NCBI RefSeq assembly: GCF_016056295.1
Contig: NZ_JAECZB010000026.1
Coordinates: 1-52,904 of the forward strand
Reading direction: 5' to 3'
DNA length: 52,904 nucleotides
Source: Atlanticothrix silvestris CENA357
GTDB lineage: Bacteria > Cyanobacteriota > Cyanobacteriia > Cyanobacteriales > Nostocaceae
Shown: piece by piece, positions 17,043 through 26,800 of the stretch
Layout of the letters: each line of letters opens with the position of its first letter
Position numbering within the stretch: the first letter of the stretch is position 1
The notes under the pieces: model-generated
The model's database searches: none
What the model was told of the DNA's origin: nothing
The model's input: the letters and a program-made list of their open reading frames with translations, nothing else
Translations under genes and position numbers: made by a program

Positions 17043-18746
17043 ATGAAGACACTATCTCAACCACAAAACAAAACATTTTCTAGACAATTGCCTTTCACTG
17101 GAACTTCGGTTTCAAATGTAATTGTAGGTAATCGTAAACTCACAATAAATGATGTTGCGAGCGTCGCACGTAATGGTACTTTAGTGTCCTTAACTGATAA
17201 TGCTGAAGTTTTGCAAGGTATTCAGGCATCTTGTGACTACATTAATAATGCTGTTGAATCTGGGGAACCAATTTACGGAGTGACATCTGGCTTTGGTGGT
17301 ATGGCCAATGTGGCAATATCCCGTGAACAAGCATCCGAACTCCAAACCAACTTAGTTTGGTTCCTTAAAACAGGTGCAGGTAACAAATTGCCCTTGGCGG
17401 ATGTGCGCGCAGCTATGCTCTTGCGTGCAAACTCTCACATGCATGGTGCATCTGGCATCAGGTTGGAACTTATCAAGCGCATGGAGACTTTTCTCAATGC
17501 TGGTGTGACACCTTATGTATATGAGTTTGGCTCAATTGGTGCTAGCGGTGATTTAGTCCCACTATCCTACATTACTGGTTCGCTGATAGGCTTAGACCCC
17601 AGCTTTAAGGTTGACTTCAACGGCAAAGAAATGGATGCCCCAACAGCCCTACGTCAGCTGAATTTATCACCATTGACATTGTTGCCGAAAGAAGGTTTGG
17701 CAATGATGAACGGCACTTCAGTCATGACAGGTATTGCTGCAAACTGCGTATATGATGCTCAAGTGCTAACTGCGATCGCAATGGGCGTACATGCGCTAGA
17801 TATCCAAGCTTTAAACGGAACAAATCAATCATTCCACCCATTTATCCATAATTCCAAACCACATACTGGTCAATTATGGGCAGCAGATCAGATGGTTTCT
17901 TTGCTGGCAGATTCTCACATAGTCCGTGATGAGTTAGATGGTAAACATGATTATCGTGATCAAGAATTAATCCAGGATCGTTACTCACTCCGATGCCTTC
18001 CCCAGTATTTGGGGCCAATCGTTGATGGAATTTCACAGGTTGCCAAACAAATTGAAATCGAAATCAATTCAGTCACTGACAACCCACTGATTGATGTCAA
18101 TAACCAAGCTAGTTATCATGGCGGTAATTTTCTCGGACAATACGTGGGCGTGGGAATGGATCACCTGCGTTACTACATTGGGCTATTGGCTAAACATCTG
18201 GATGTGCAAATCGCCCTCCTCGCCTCACCGGAGTTTAGCAATGGGCTGCCACCATCTTTAGTTGGCAACCAAGAACGTAAAGTCAATATGGGACTCAAGG
18301 GACTGCAAATATGCGGAAACTCAATTATGCCACTGTTGACCTTCTATGGAAATTCCATAGCCGATCGCTTTCCTACCCATGCTGAACAATTTAACCAAAA
18401 CATCAACAGCCAAGGATACACTTCAGCAACTCTAGCCCGCCGTTCTGTAGATATATTCCAGAATTATATGGCGATCGCACTGATGTTTGGAGTCCAAGCC
18501 GTTGATCTCCGCACATATAAAAAGACTGGTCAATACGATGCACGTACCTGCCTATCACCCGCAACTGTGCAGTTGTATTCGGCAGTCCGCCAAGTAGTTG
18601 GGCAGCCGCCAACTTCAGATCGCCCATATATTTGGAACGATAATGAGCAAGGTCTTGATGAGCATATTGCCCGGATTTCTGCTGATATCGCTGCTGGCGG
18701 TTTAATTGTGCAAGCAGTTCAAGATATCTTACCCTGCTTGCATTAA
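17043..18746 (+). CDS. pal: Phenylalanine ammonia-lyase (PAL)
   Basis: Removes ammonia from L-phenylalanine to give trans-cinnamate, using the self-made MIO cofactor. 567 aa, the same length as the Anabaena variabilis PAL, and nearly identical to it as I recall that sequence. Ala167-Ser168-Gly169 forms MIO. Tyr78 (IYGVTSGFG) is the catalytic base. Phe107-Leu108 is the selectivity pair; Leu here fits phenylalanine, while tyrosine ammonia-lyases have His. The VTDNPLIDV and QDRYSLRC segments are the other family marks. It has its own motif upstream and ends in a perfect hairpin, so it is probably a single-gene unit. Lying directly before an acyl-activating ligase-ACP, it most likely supplies cinnamate as the starter of the polyketide line. 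Confidence 0.96.
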   Translation: MKTLSQPQNKTFSRQLPFTGTSVSNVIVGNRKLTINDVASVARNGTLVSLTDNAEVLQGIQASCDYINNAVESGEPIYGVTSGFGGMANVAISREQASELQTNLVWFLKTGAGNKLPLADVRAAMLLRANSHMHGASGIRLELIKRMETFLNAGVTPYVYEFGSIGASGDLVPLSYITGSLIGLDPSFKVDFNGKEMDAPTALRQLNLSPLTLLPKEGLAMMNGTSVMTGIAANCVYDAQVLTAIAMGVHALDIQALNGTNQSFHPFIHNSKPHTGQLWAADQMVSLLADSHIVRDELDGKHDYRDQELIQDRYSLRCLPQYLGPIVDGISQVAKQIEIEINSVTDNPLIDVNNQASYHGGNFLGQYVGVGMDHLRYYIGLLAKHLDVQIALLASPEFSNGLPPSLVGNQERKVNMGLKGLQICGNSIMPLLTFYGNSIADRFPTHAEQFNQNINSQGYTSATLARRSVDIFQNYMAIALMFGVQAVDLRTYKKTGQYDARTCLSPATVQLYSAVRQVVGQPPTSDRPYIWNDNEQGLDEHIARISADIAAGGLIVQAVQDILPCLH

Positions 18747-18763
18747 TCAATTTCCAAAAGTAC

Positions 18764-18804
18764 AAATCTCCTATTATTTGACAACGCCAAATAATAGGAG
18801 ATTT
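18764..18804 (+). terminator. Perfect 17-bp hairpin after PAL
   Basis: AAATCTCCTATTATTTG (18764-18780) pairs perfectly with CAAATAATAGGAGATTT (18788-18804) across a 7-nt loop. It sits 17 bp beyond the PAL stop and before the next motif copy, so it should separate PAL transcription from the ligase-PKS unit. The U-tract is short (TTTATT). Confidence 0.75.
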
Positions 18805-18817
18805 ATTAACACACTTA

Positions 18818-18849
18818 TTGCATAAATTCTCCACACCAAGGCGATAAGT
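18818..18849 (+). promoter_or_regulatory. Cluster motif copy 3 (upstream of ligase-ACP gene)
   Basis: TTGCATAAAT, 13 nt, GCGATAAGT, then A and TAACAAGAA. The last block ends about 28 bp before the ATG at 18888, the shortest distance of all copies. If it is a promoter, the transcript begins roughly within TAACAAGA and has a short leader. Confidence 0.6.
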
Positions 18850-18887
18850 ATAACAAGAACTACAACTCAAATTTTGCAACAACTTTT

Positions 18888-20879
18888 ATGAATATTGCCC
18901 AAAATGTAGAGCGTGGTTGCTGTCTTTTTCCTAACAAACCAGCGCTAATTTTTGAAGGATTATATTTCACGTACAAACAACTAAACGAAATGGCAAATCG
19001 CTTTGCCAATGCTTTACTGGGGTTAGGAATTGAGCGTGGCGATCGCATAGGATTATTATTACCAAACATTCCTGAGTTTGTAATTGCCTATCTTGGTATT
19101 CTCAAAATTGGTGCGATCGCTGTTTCTATTAACCCAAGTCTGCAAAGTGATGAATTAAAGTTTATTCTCAATGACTCTGGAGCAAAGGTACTTATAACAA
19201 CAGAAACAATACGAGAAAAATTGCCCAAGCAGGACTTACCGCACCTGAAGCATATTTTAATTGCGGAGGGTAAAGCAGTTGGCGCTATGCCATTGAGTGA
19301 CTTAATGGCTAACGCTTCACCTAGCGCCCGTGCCGTGGAAATGGAACGTGATGATCCGGCGGCGATTCTTTATACTTCTGGTACGACAGGTTTTCCTAAA
19401 GGCGCGACTCTTTCTCATGGCAATGTGATTTCTAACATGTACTCAATGAATCACTGTTGCGAAATGCGCCCTAATGATCAAATTTTACTGTTTTTGCCGA
19501 TGTTCCATTGCTTTGGACAAAACGCAGTTCTCAATAGTGGACTTAATACTTGTGCAACTATCATTTTACAGCGATCGTTTGACCCAGAAACAGTACTAAC
19601 ATCTATAAGCGATTTTAATATTACAATCTTTTTTGGTGTTCCTACTACTTTTATTCTTTTATGCGATAAAGCATCCATCCGCGATTTGGATTCAGTGCGT
19701 TTCTATTTTTCAGCCGCAGCAGGCTTACCTGTAGAAATTGCCAAACGATGGCAAGACAAGTTTGGTAAAGTCATCAACCAAGGATATGGTCTCACAGAAA
19801 CATCACCATTAGCTAGCTATAACCACGAACTGAGGTACAAACTAGGTTCCATTGGTTCACCAATTGAAAATGTCGAGATGAAAATTGTGAGCCTCGATGA
19901 TGGTTGCGAAGTTGCACCAGGTGAACTTGGCGAAATCGTCATTCGCGGTGCAAACGTCATGCTAGGTTACTGGAATCGCCCGGCTGAAACTGCCAAAGCT
20001 ATTAAAAATGGATGGTTTCACACAGGTGATATTGGTCAAATAGATGAATTAGGCTACTTTTACATCGTTGATCGCCTCAAGGATATGATCAACAACGGTG
20101 GATTAAAAGTATACCCAGCAGAAGTTGAAAATGTCATTTACCAACATCCAGGTGTTGCAGAGGTAGCTGTCTACGGTGTCCCAGATTCAGTACTCGGTGA
20201 ACAAGTTAAGGCTAGTGTTGTACTCAAGCCAGACCAAGTAATTACAGAAGATGAACTAATTGCGTTCTGTTACCAAAAATTAGCGAAATATAAAGTTCCT
20301 AGCACTATAGAATTTGTCACTTCTATCCCCAAAAATCCGACTGGCAAAATACTCAAGCGGCTACTAAGGCAAGAAAATTCTGCTTCACCTGTTATCAACA
20401 ACAAAACACTAAAAGCAGAAACAAAGACATCTGAATCGGTAAATGTTTCTTACCAAACTGCCGAATTGATTGAAAACTGGATTATGGATTGGCTAGTTAG
20501 AAAACTGACAGTAGAAGCCAAATCAATTGACCCAAGTAAATCATTTGCTGATTATGGATTGGATTCAGTCAGGGCTGTCAAGTTAGCCCAAGAATTGAGC
20601 GAATGGTTGGGATATTCCCTAGAAGCAACAATAGTTTGGAACTTCTCCACTATCGAATCTTTAGCACTTCACCTAGCCAATCAACAAATTCCCCAACCGA
20701 CTGAGTTAGCCAAGACAAAGCAAGAATCTAATTTGCATACAGAAATTGTGTCTGTTGAATTGCCAGCAAACAGTGAAGAACTTGCCGAATCTTCAGATTT
20801 AAAAGAACTCTCAGACGCGGAAATAGCTGACTTACTTACCAGAGAAATTGCTACGCTTAAACAAAGGAAATTAGTATGA
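18888..20879 (+). CDS. Acyl-activating enzyme fused to an acyl carrier protein (starter loading)
   Basis: An ATP-dependent acyl-AMP ligase with its own carrier domain. Residues 1-505 are the adenylating domain: LYTSGTTGFPKGATLSH (the P-loop, about 161-177), GYGLTETSP, HTGDIG, and the A10 lysine in NPTGKILKR. An ACP follows (about 530-610) with YGLDSVRAV, Ser being the phosphopantetheine site. The tail ends in a charged helix (SDAEIADLLTREIATLKQ), a likely docking segment. Next to PAL the natural substrate is cinnamate, activated and passed to its own ACP as the starter; a fatty acid or another aryl acid cannot be excluded. The last four bases overlap the PKS start (ATGA), so the two are translationally coupled. 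Confidence 0.88.
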   Translation: MNIAQNVERGCCLFPNKPALIFEGLYFTYKQLNEMANRFANALLGLGIERGDRIGLLLPNIPEFVIAYLGILKIGAIAVSINPSLQSDELKFILNDSGAKVLITTETIREKLPKQDLPHLKHILIAEGKAVGAMPLSDLMANASPSARAVEMERDDPAAILYTSGTTGFPKGATLSHGNVISNMYSMNHCCEMRPNDQILLFLPMFHCFGQNAVLNSGLNTCATIILQRSFDPETVLTSISDFNITIFFGVPTTFILLCDKASIRDLDSVRFYFSAAAGLPVEIAKRWQDKFGKVINQGYGLTETSPLASYNHELRYKLGSIGSPIENVEMKIVSLDDGCEVAPGELGEIVIRGANVMLGYWNRPAETAKAIKNGWFHTGDIGQIDELGYFYIVDRLKDMINNGGLKVYPAEVENVIYQHPGVAEVAVYGVPDSVLGEQVKASVVLKPDQVITEDELIAFCYQKLAKYKVPSTIEFVTSIPKNPTGKILKRLLRQENSASPVINNKTLKAETKTSESVNVSYQTAELIENWIMDWLVRKLTVEAKSIDPSKSFADYGLDSVRAVKLAQELSEWLGYSLEATIVWNFSTIESLALHLANQQIPQPTELAKTKQESNLHTEIVSVELPANSEELAESSDLKELSDAEIADLLTREIATLKQRKLV

Positions 20880-23800
20880 ATCCTAATTCAGAAAACACAA
20901 ATTATCGCTTGTTATTAGAAAATGCAATTTTAGAATTGCGGCGGATGCGGTCTGAAGTTGACACTGTTGAGCAATTGCAGAAAGAACCAATTGCAATTAT
21001 TGGGATGTCTTGCCGTCTTCCTGGCGGTGTCAATAACCCAGATGATTACTGGAACTTATTACATAATGGCGTAGATGCCATTAGCAAAATTCCTGCACAA
21101 AGATGGCCAGTGGATGAGTTCTATCATCCAGACCCGGATATGTTGGGGAAAATGTACACCCAGTACGGCGGTTTTTTGAATGAAGTGGATAAGTTTGATG
21201 CTCAGTTCTTTGGCATCTCTCCCCGCGAAGCAGTTAGCCTCGACCCTCAGCAGAGGCTACTTTTAGAAGTAAGCTGGGAGGCTTTAGAAAATGCTGGACA
21301 AGCACCAGAACAGTTAAATGGTAGCTTAACAGGGGTATTTGTCGGGCTGTCTATGGATGATTATGCACAACAGAGTTTTTATGGCGATCGCACTCAAATT
21401 GATGCCTACAATACTTTAAGTATTCTCAGAAGTATGGCTGCGGGGCGTTTAGCTTACGTCTTGGGTCTGCAAGGATCTACGATGCAGTTAGATACAGCTT
21501 GCTCATCTTCGCTGTTAGGGGTGCATTTAGCTTGCCAAAGTCTACGTTCTCAAGAATGCAATATGGCTTTAGCTGGCGGTGTCAACCTGATTCTTTCACC
21601 AGACCCTTCTATTGGTCTGTGTAAATTGAAAGCCTTATCTACCGATGGTCGCTGTAAAACTTTTGATGCCAGTGCCGATGGTTACGGGCGTGGAGAAGGG
21701 TGTGGGATAGTAGTACTTAAGCGTTTATCTGATGCTCTAGCTGATGGCGATCCTATCTTGGCCTTGATTCGGGGTTCGGCATACAATCATGACGGCTCTA
21801 GTAATGGTCTGACAGCCCCCAATGGTTCGGCTCAAGAAAAACTACTTCGCAAAGCCTTAGAAAATGCCAACGTCCAAGCCCATCAGATTCAATATGTGGA
21901 AACTCATGGGACTGGTACACCTTTGGGAGATCCCATCGAAGTGTTAGCCTTGGGTGCAGTCTTAGGTCAAGGTCGTTCCCAAGATAATGCTTTAGCGATA
22001 GGTTCGGTAAAAACTCAGGTTGGTCATTTGGAATCAGCCGCCGGAGTTGCCGGGTTAATGAAAGTTGTGCTAGCTCTCCAGCACGCAGAGATACCGCCAC
22101 ATTTACATTTGCAACAGCCTAACCCCTATATATCTTGGGAAAAACTGCCGGTTGTGGTTCCAACTCAGCCCACACAATGGCCATTAGGGACAGATGGACG
22201 ACGACTAGCTGGGGTCAGTTCCTTTGGTATGAGTGGTACAAATGTCCATCTGATTCTGGAAGCAGTACCGGAGATTAAATCAGTACAGCCAAAAACTGAG
22301 CGTCCGCTTCACTTTTTGAGTTTATCGGCCAAAACTGAATCAGCACTACAGTCACTTGTCAGCCGCTATGAATCCTTCTTGGGAGGTGATGCCAAAGTAA
22401 ATCTGGCAGATATTTGTTTCAGCGCGAATACCGGGCGATCGCATTTTGATTATCGGCTAGCTGTTGTGGCTGAATCTACTGTACACTTACGTCAACAACT
22501 GGCAGCTTTTGCAGCTGGTAAAACTCCAGCATTAAGTGGACAATTACACAACAAAAAACGCCCTAAAATCGCCTTTCTGTTTACTGGACAGGGTTCTCAG
22601 TATATAGGTATGGGGCGACAACTCTACGAAACCCAACCGACCTTCCGCCAAACTTTAGATCGATGTGATGAAATTCTTCGCCCTTATTTGGAACAACCTT
22701 TACTGTCGGTTCTCTATCCTGAATCTGGGACTAGTTCTCTCAATGATACCGCCTACACCCAACCGGCTTTATTTGCTCTAGAGTATGCACTCTTCCAATT
22801 ATGGAAGTCTTGGGGCATAGAACCAACAGTAGTCATGGGACATAGTTTGGGTGAGTATGTTGCCGCTTGCATCGCTGGAGTTTTTAGCCTGGAAGATGGT
22901 TTAAAATTAGTTGCTGCCCGCGCTCGCCTTATGCAAGCTTCACCTCAAGATGGCGCAATGGTCAATGTATTCGCCTCAGAAGTACGAGTATTGGCAGCTA
23001 TTCAACCTTATGCAAATCAAGTCTCGATTGCTGCCATTAATGGCCCAGAGAGTGTAGTGATTTCTGGACAGCATCAAGCAGTAGCAGCTGCGGTGTCTAC
23101 TCTCCAAAGCGAAGGCGTTAATAGTGTAAAATTAAACGTCTCTCATGCCTTCCACTCTCCCTTAATGGAACCAGTGTTGGCAGAATTTGAGCGAATTGCC
23201 TCAGAAGTTAGCTTTTCATCTCCTAATATCAAACTGATTTCTAATGTTACCGGCACACTTGTTACCACAGAAATCGCCAATGCTGAATACTGGTTAAGAC
23301 ATTTGCGCCAATCTGTCAGATTTGCTGCTGGTATGGAAACCCTGGAACAGCAGGGTTGCGAAATTTTTCTAGAAGTCGGGCCAAAACCAACTTTACTAGG
23401 AATGGGTCGTAAATGTATCCCAGAAAAAATAGGAGTTTGGCTCCCTAGTTTACGCCCAGGACAGTCAGACTGGCAACAACTACTTCAGAGCTTGCAAGAA
23501 TTATACTTACGTGGGGCATCAATCAACTGGTCTGGTTTTGATCAAGATTATCCACGCCGTCGGCTAGTGCTGCCCAATTATCCCTTCCAGCGACAACGCT
23601 ATTGGGTTGAGACATCCCACCGCCAACAAACTTTACCAGCCAAAGACAGCAAAAACCTCCACCCTGTACTCGGTCAACGGCTTAAATTACCATTTTCTCC
23701 AGAAATTCGCTTTGAAACTCAATTTAGTTCCAATTCACCTGCTTACCTAGAGGATCATCAACTAAATGAAGTCAGAATAGTTCCTGGTGCATCTTATATC

Positions 23801-26479
23801 TCGATGATTCTATCCGCAGTTAAGGAGGCTTTCCCCAATGAATCTTGCATCATCGAAGATTTGTTGTTTCAAAATACTCTTGTTTGCCCAGATGATGGTA
23901 GTACAACGGTTCAGTTAGTTTTAACACCCAAAACAACTGAAGAAACTTCCTTCCAAATCATCAGTTTCTTAGGTGGAGAAGCAGAAAACGAGGTTAACTC
24001 TTGGAAAAAAAATGGAACGGGAAAAGTCCGGCTGTTCTCGCCAGTACCCAATTTCGTAGATGTGGCAGAAGTCAAGGCTAGATGTTCTCAAGTTTTATCG
24101 GGAACGCAATTTTACTCTAGTTTTCAAGAAGTTGGCTACAGTTGGGGAACTTCATTTCAATGGCTAGAAAATATCTGGCATCAAAACGGAGAAGCTGTGT
24201 GTCAAATGAAACTTCCCCAGTTACCAGATGAACTCGATAACTATCAGCTTTATCCTGGATTAATTGATTCATGTTTGCAATTGCTAAATGTTTGCTGGGA
24301 TGTTAATCCTGCCGAGCAAGTTCAGAACGATTACATGTATATTCCATTTAGCATAGGCAGCTTTAGGTTTTATGGCCGTTCTTCTTTTGGTAGTCAGCTA
24401 TGGTGTCATGCTCAGAAAACACAAACGTCTAATAATCAAAGCTTAATTGGTAACGTACATCTGTTCGACCAAAATGGACAGTTAATTGCTGAAATCATCG
24501 GCTTTGAAGTGAGAAAAGTTCGTCGTGCAACTCTGCTGCAAAGTCTACAAAAAGATTTAGGCGACTGGCTGTATGAAGTAGCTTGGAAAGCAAAGCCTCG
24601 TGAGCAAAATTATCAGTTGGCACAGGCACAGGAATTAGGGAGTTGGCTGATATTTGCTGACAAGCAAGGAACGGGGGTTAAGTTAGCAAAACAACTCCGA
24701 GAACGTGGCGATCGCACTATTTTAGTTTCCCCTGGTTCAGGATATCAAGTAGATGCAGAACATTACTATATTAATCCGTCAGAACCACAAGATTTTCAGA
24801 GATTAATTCAAGATCAACCTGCTTGCCGTGGGATAGTATACCTGTGGGGGCTAGAGAATGAAAGCATCGCTGATTTCCAAGATACCCAAGTTACTGGCTG
24901 TGGTAGTGTACTGCATTTAGTTCAAGCCTTGGCAAAATCAACTTGGTCTAAGTCTCCTCGCCTGTGGTTAGTTACCAAAGGTGCCCAGCCAGTAGAACCA
25001 ATGTCAGAATCCCTAGCCATAACTCAGGCTGCTTTGTGGGGATTGGGACGCGTTATTGCCTTGGAACATTCCGAATTATCATGTGTGCGATTGGATTTAG
25101 ATCCGGCAGACAATGGGAACGAAGTTGAAGATTTATTTACAGAGTTGTTGTTCCCAGACCAAGAAGACGAAGTTGCTTTACGTCAAGGAGTACGGAAAGT
25201 ATCCAGATTGGTGCGTCGCCAAGCTCAAACCCCAGTGAATCAGCTTGCGGTTCATGAAGACGGTACTTATTTAATTACAGGTGGTCTAGGAGCGTTGGGG
25301 CTGCAAGTTGCTCAGTGGATGGTAGCACAAGGAGCCAAAAACTTAGTTTTAACTGGCAGGCGGGGAGTTGCAGGCACTGCTCAAGCAGCTATCAATCAAC
25401 TAGAGCAAGCAGGGGCAAAAGTTCTAGTTGTCACAGCAGATGTGTCTAATTCTGGAGATGTGGCTCAGGTTTTAGAGGGAATCCAAACAAGTTATCCACC
25501 GCTGCGGGGTATTTTTCACGCGGCTGGTGTCTTAGATGATGGGGTATTAATGCAACAAAACTGGAGCCGCTTTGCGAAAGTTTTAGCGCCGAAGGTGTCA
25601 GGAGCATGGAATCTACACATATTGACCAAAGACTTACCTTTAGATTTCTTTGTCTGCTTCTCCTCGGTGGCTTCATTGCTCGGTTCACCCAGCCAAGGTA
25701 ACTATGCAGCAGCTAATGCCTTTATGGATGCCTTGGTTCATTATCGTCGAAATTTAGGTTTACCCGGTTTGAGCATTAACTGGGGCCCTTGGGCAGAAGC
25801 GGGAATGGCAGCAGATTTAGATAGTCGCAGCCAACAGCGTATAGCTGAGAGTGGTTTTGCTACCATGTCTTCAGAACTGGGATTGCAACTGCTGGGAGAT
25901 TTATTGAGGCAAGATGCAACCCAAGTTGGTGTGATGTCAGTCAACTGGGCGAAATTCCTCCAACAATTCCCGCCTGGAGGTGCAGCGCCCTTAATCTCTG
26001 ATTTGGCTCCTAAAACTCAGCAGCAAACAAATTCTGCACAACCAGCCAAACAACTTGAACTTTTGCGTCAATTAGAGGAAACTATTGCTAGCGATCGCGA
26101 AAATGTTTTGATTGCTTACATTCAAACTGAGGTTGCCCAAGTTCTCAGGTTTGAAGCATCCTATCAACCAAATCCTCAGCAAGGCTTTTTCGATATGGGA
26201 ATGGACTCTCTCATGTCCATCGAACTAAAGAACCGACTCGAAACCAGCTTAGGCAATTCTCTGCCTTCGACTTTGACCTTTGAATATCCCACCATCGAAT
26301 CCTTGGCTGACTATCTGCTCAACAAAGTAATTACCTTGAACATAGCAGAGCCAATTGAGGTGGAGTCTCAAATAGAGACTGAAAATCAAACTGATTTGTT
26401 AATCGATATTCAGCAATATTCCGAAGATGAATTAGCAGCATTAGTTGACCAAGAATTAGAGGCTTTGCTGGGTGTCTGA
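20876..26479 (+). CDS. Type I polyketide synthase, one module: KS-AT-DH-KR-ACP
   Basis: A 1867-aa modular PKS. KS at about 37-462 with Cys209 (TACSSS), His344 (VETHGTG) and His384. AT at about 566-870, GQGSQ, Ser657 (GHSLG) and HAFH near 757, which predicts malonyl-CoA. DH at about 928-1215 with His961 and Asp1131; its HxxxGxxxxP motif has Glu for the Gly. A structural KR half (1230-1445) precedes the catalytic KR (1462-1640; [11 protein letters not shown] motif of B-type, Ser1597, Tyr1610). ACP Ser1778 (GMDSL). No ER or methyltransferase. The N-terminal coiled stretch and C-terminal [15 protein letters not shown] look like docking regions. It should add one C2 unit to the starter and reduce and dehydrate it; on cinnamoyl this gives a phenyl-pentadienoyl chain. 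No terminal thioesterase. Confidence 0.93.
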   Translation: MNPNSENTNYRLLLENAILELRRMRSEVDTVEQLQKEPIAIIGMSCRLPGGVNNPDDYWNLLHNGVDAISKIPAQRWPVDEFYHPDPDMLGKMYTQYGGFLNEVDKFDAQFFGISPREAVSLDPQQRLLLEVSWEALENAGQAPEQLNGSLTGVFVGLSMDDYAQQSFYGDRTQIDAYNTLSILRSMAAGRLAYVLGLQGSTMQLDTACSSSLLGVHLACQSLRSQECNMALAGGVNLILSPDPSIGLCKLKALSTDGRCKTFDASADGYGRGEGCGIVVLKRLSDALADGDPILALIRGSAYNHDGSSNGLTAPNGSAQEKLLRKALENANVQAHQIQYVETHGTGTPLGDPIEVLALGAVLGQGRSQDNALAIGSVKTQVGHLESAAGVAGLMKVVLALQHAEIPPHLHLQQPNPYISWEKLPVVVPTQPTQWPLGTDGRRLAGVSSFGMSGTNVHLILEAVPEIKSVQPKTERPLHFLSLSAKTESALQSLVSRYESFLGGDAKVNLADICFSANTGRSHFDYRLAVVAESTVHLRQQLAAFAAGKTPALSGQLHNKKRPKIAFLFTGQGSQYIGMGRQLYETQPTFRQTLDRCDEILRPYLEQPLLSVLYPESGTSSLNDTAYTQPALFALEYALFQLWKSWGIEPTVVMGHSLGEYVAACIAGVFSLEDGLKLVAARARLMQASPQDGAMVNVFASEVRVLAAIQPYANQVSIAAINGPESVVISGQHQAVAAAVSTLQSEGVNSVKLNVSHAFHSPLMEPVLAEFERIASEVSFSSPNIKLISNVTGTLVTTEIANAEYWLRHLRQSVRFAAGMETLEQQGCEIFLEVGPKPTLLGMGRKCIPEKIGVWLPSLRPGQSDWQQLLQSLQELYLRGASINWSGFDQDYPRRRLVLPNYPFQRQRYWVETSHRQQTLPAKDSKNLHPVLGQRLKLPFSPEIRFETQFSSNSPAYLEDHQLNEVRIVPGASYISMILSAVKEAFPNESCIIEDLLFQNTLVCPDDGSTTVQLVLTPKTTEETSFQIISFLGGEAENEVNSWKKNGTGKVRLFSPVPNFVDVAEVKARCSQVLSGTQFYSSFQEVGYSWGTSFQWLENIWHQNGEAVCQMKLPQLPDELDNYQLYPGLIDSCLQLLNVCWDVNPAEQVQNDYMYIPFSIGSFRFYGRSSFGSQLWCHAQKTQTSNNQSLIGNVHLFDQNGQLIAEIIGFEVRKVRRATLLQSLQKDLGDWLYEVAWKAKPREQNYQLAQAQELGSWLIFADKQGTGVKLAKQLRERGDRTILVSPGSGYQVDAEHYYINPSEPQDFQRLIQDQPACRGIVYLWGLENESIADFQDTQVTGCGSVLHLVQALAKSTWSKSPRLWLVTKGAQPVEPMSESLAITQAALWGLGRVIALEHSELSCVRLDLDPADNGNEVEDLFTELLFPDQEDEVALRQGVRKVSRLVRRQAQTPVNQLAVHEDGTYLITGGLGALGLQVAQWMVAQGAKNLVLTGRRGVAGTAQAAINQLEQAGAKVLVVTADVSNSGDVAQVLEGIQTSYPPLRGIFHAAGVLDDGVLMQQNWSRFAKVLAPKVSGAWNLHILTKDLPLDFFVCFSSVASLLGSPSQGNYAAANAFMDALVHYRRNLGLPGLSINWGPWAEAGMAADLDSRSQQRIAESGFATMSSELGLQLLGDLLRQDATQVGVMSVNWAKFLQQFPPGGAAPLISDLAPKTQQQTNSAQPAKQLELLRQLEETIASDRENVLIAYIQTEVAQVLRFEASYQPNPQQGFFDMGMDSLMSIELKNRLETSLGNSLPSTLTFEYPTIESLADYLLNKVITLNIAEPIEVESQIETENQTDLLIDIQQYSEDELAALVDQELEALLGV

Positions 26480-26800
26480 ATTAAGGAGACAGAGGGAAAG
26501 AGAGTTTTAAGATTTTTGCATAGATGCCCAGAATAATAGGAATGAAATTTGATTTATGAGCATCTCAAACTCCTAATCCTCTCTGCGACTCTGCGACTCT
26601 GCGTGAGATAAATTCATATCTGGATTCAGTAACCCCTAATTAAGCAGACATAATCTGAAGTAATAATTTGTGAATTTGCGTAAATCGCCTCATTAACTCC
26701 GATAAGTCTACAAAAGACATTCATTTATTTACTTTACACAGCTAAATGAGCCTGGTTTCAGGCTCAATTTCTTGATCTATTAATTACGCAATTTCTTAAA
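26480..26800. other. Intergenic region between the two PKS genes
   Basis: 321 bp with three tandem copies of CTCTGCGA-like 8-mers (26581-26604), a repeat common in Nostoc, and a copy of the cluster motif at 26676-26707. A partial inverted GAGCCTG/CAGGCTC pair lies at 26748-26764 (GAGCCTGGTTTCAGGCTC). No gene is seen. Confidence 0.55.
26676..26707 (+). promoter_or_regulatory. Cluster motif copy 4 (upstream of second PKS gene)
   Basis: TTGCGTAAAT, 13 nt, CCGATAAGT, then C and TACAAAAGA. One change in the first block and one in the second relative to copies 1, 3 and 5. It lies 94 bp before the PKS start. Confidence 0.55.

Noticed and set aside
17043-18746. MIO enzyme as histidine ammonia-lyase, tyrosine ammonia-lyase or aminomutase
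   Set aside because: Phe107-Leu108 and the full-length likeness to Anabaena PAL point to phenylalanine; a tyrosine enzyme would have His here. Aminomutase activity cannot be ruled out by sequence alone but is less likely.
21798-22100. Open frames antisense to the PKS and NRPS genes
   Set aside because: These are shadows of strongly coding DNA on the opposite strand, with no start signals.
26517-26549. TTGCATAGAT after PKS1 as a seventh motif copy
   Set aside because: The block 13 nt downstream is GGAATGAAA, too different from the others.
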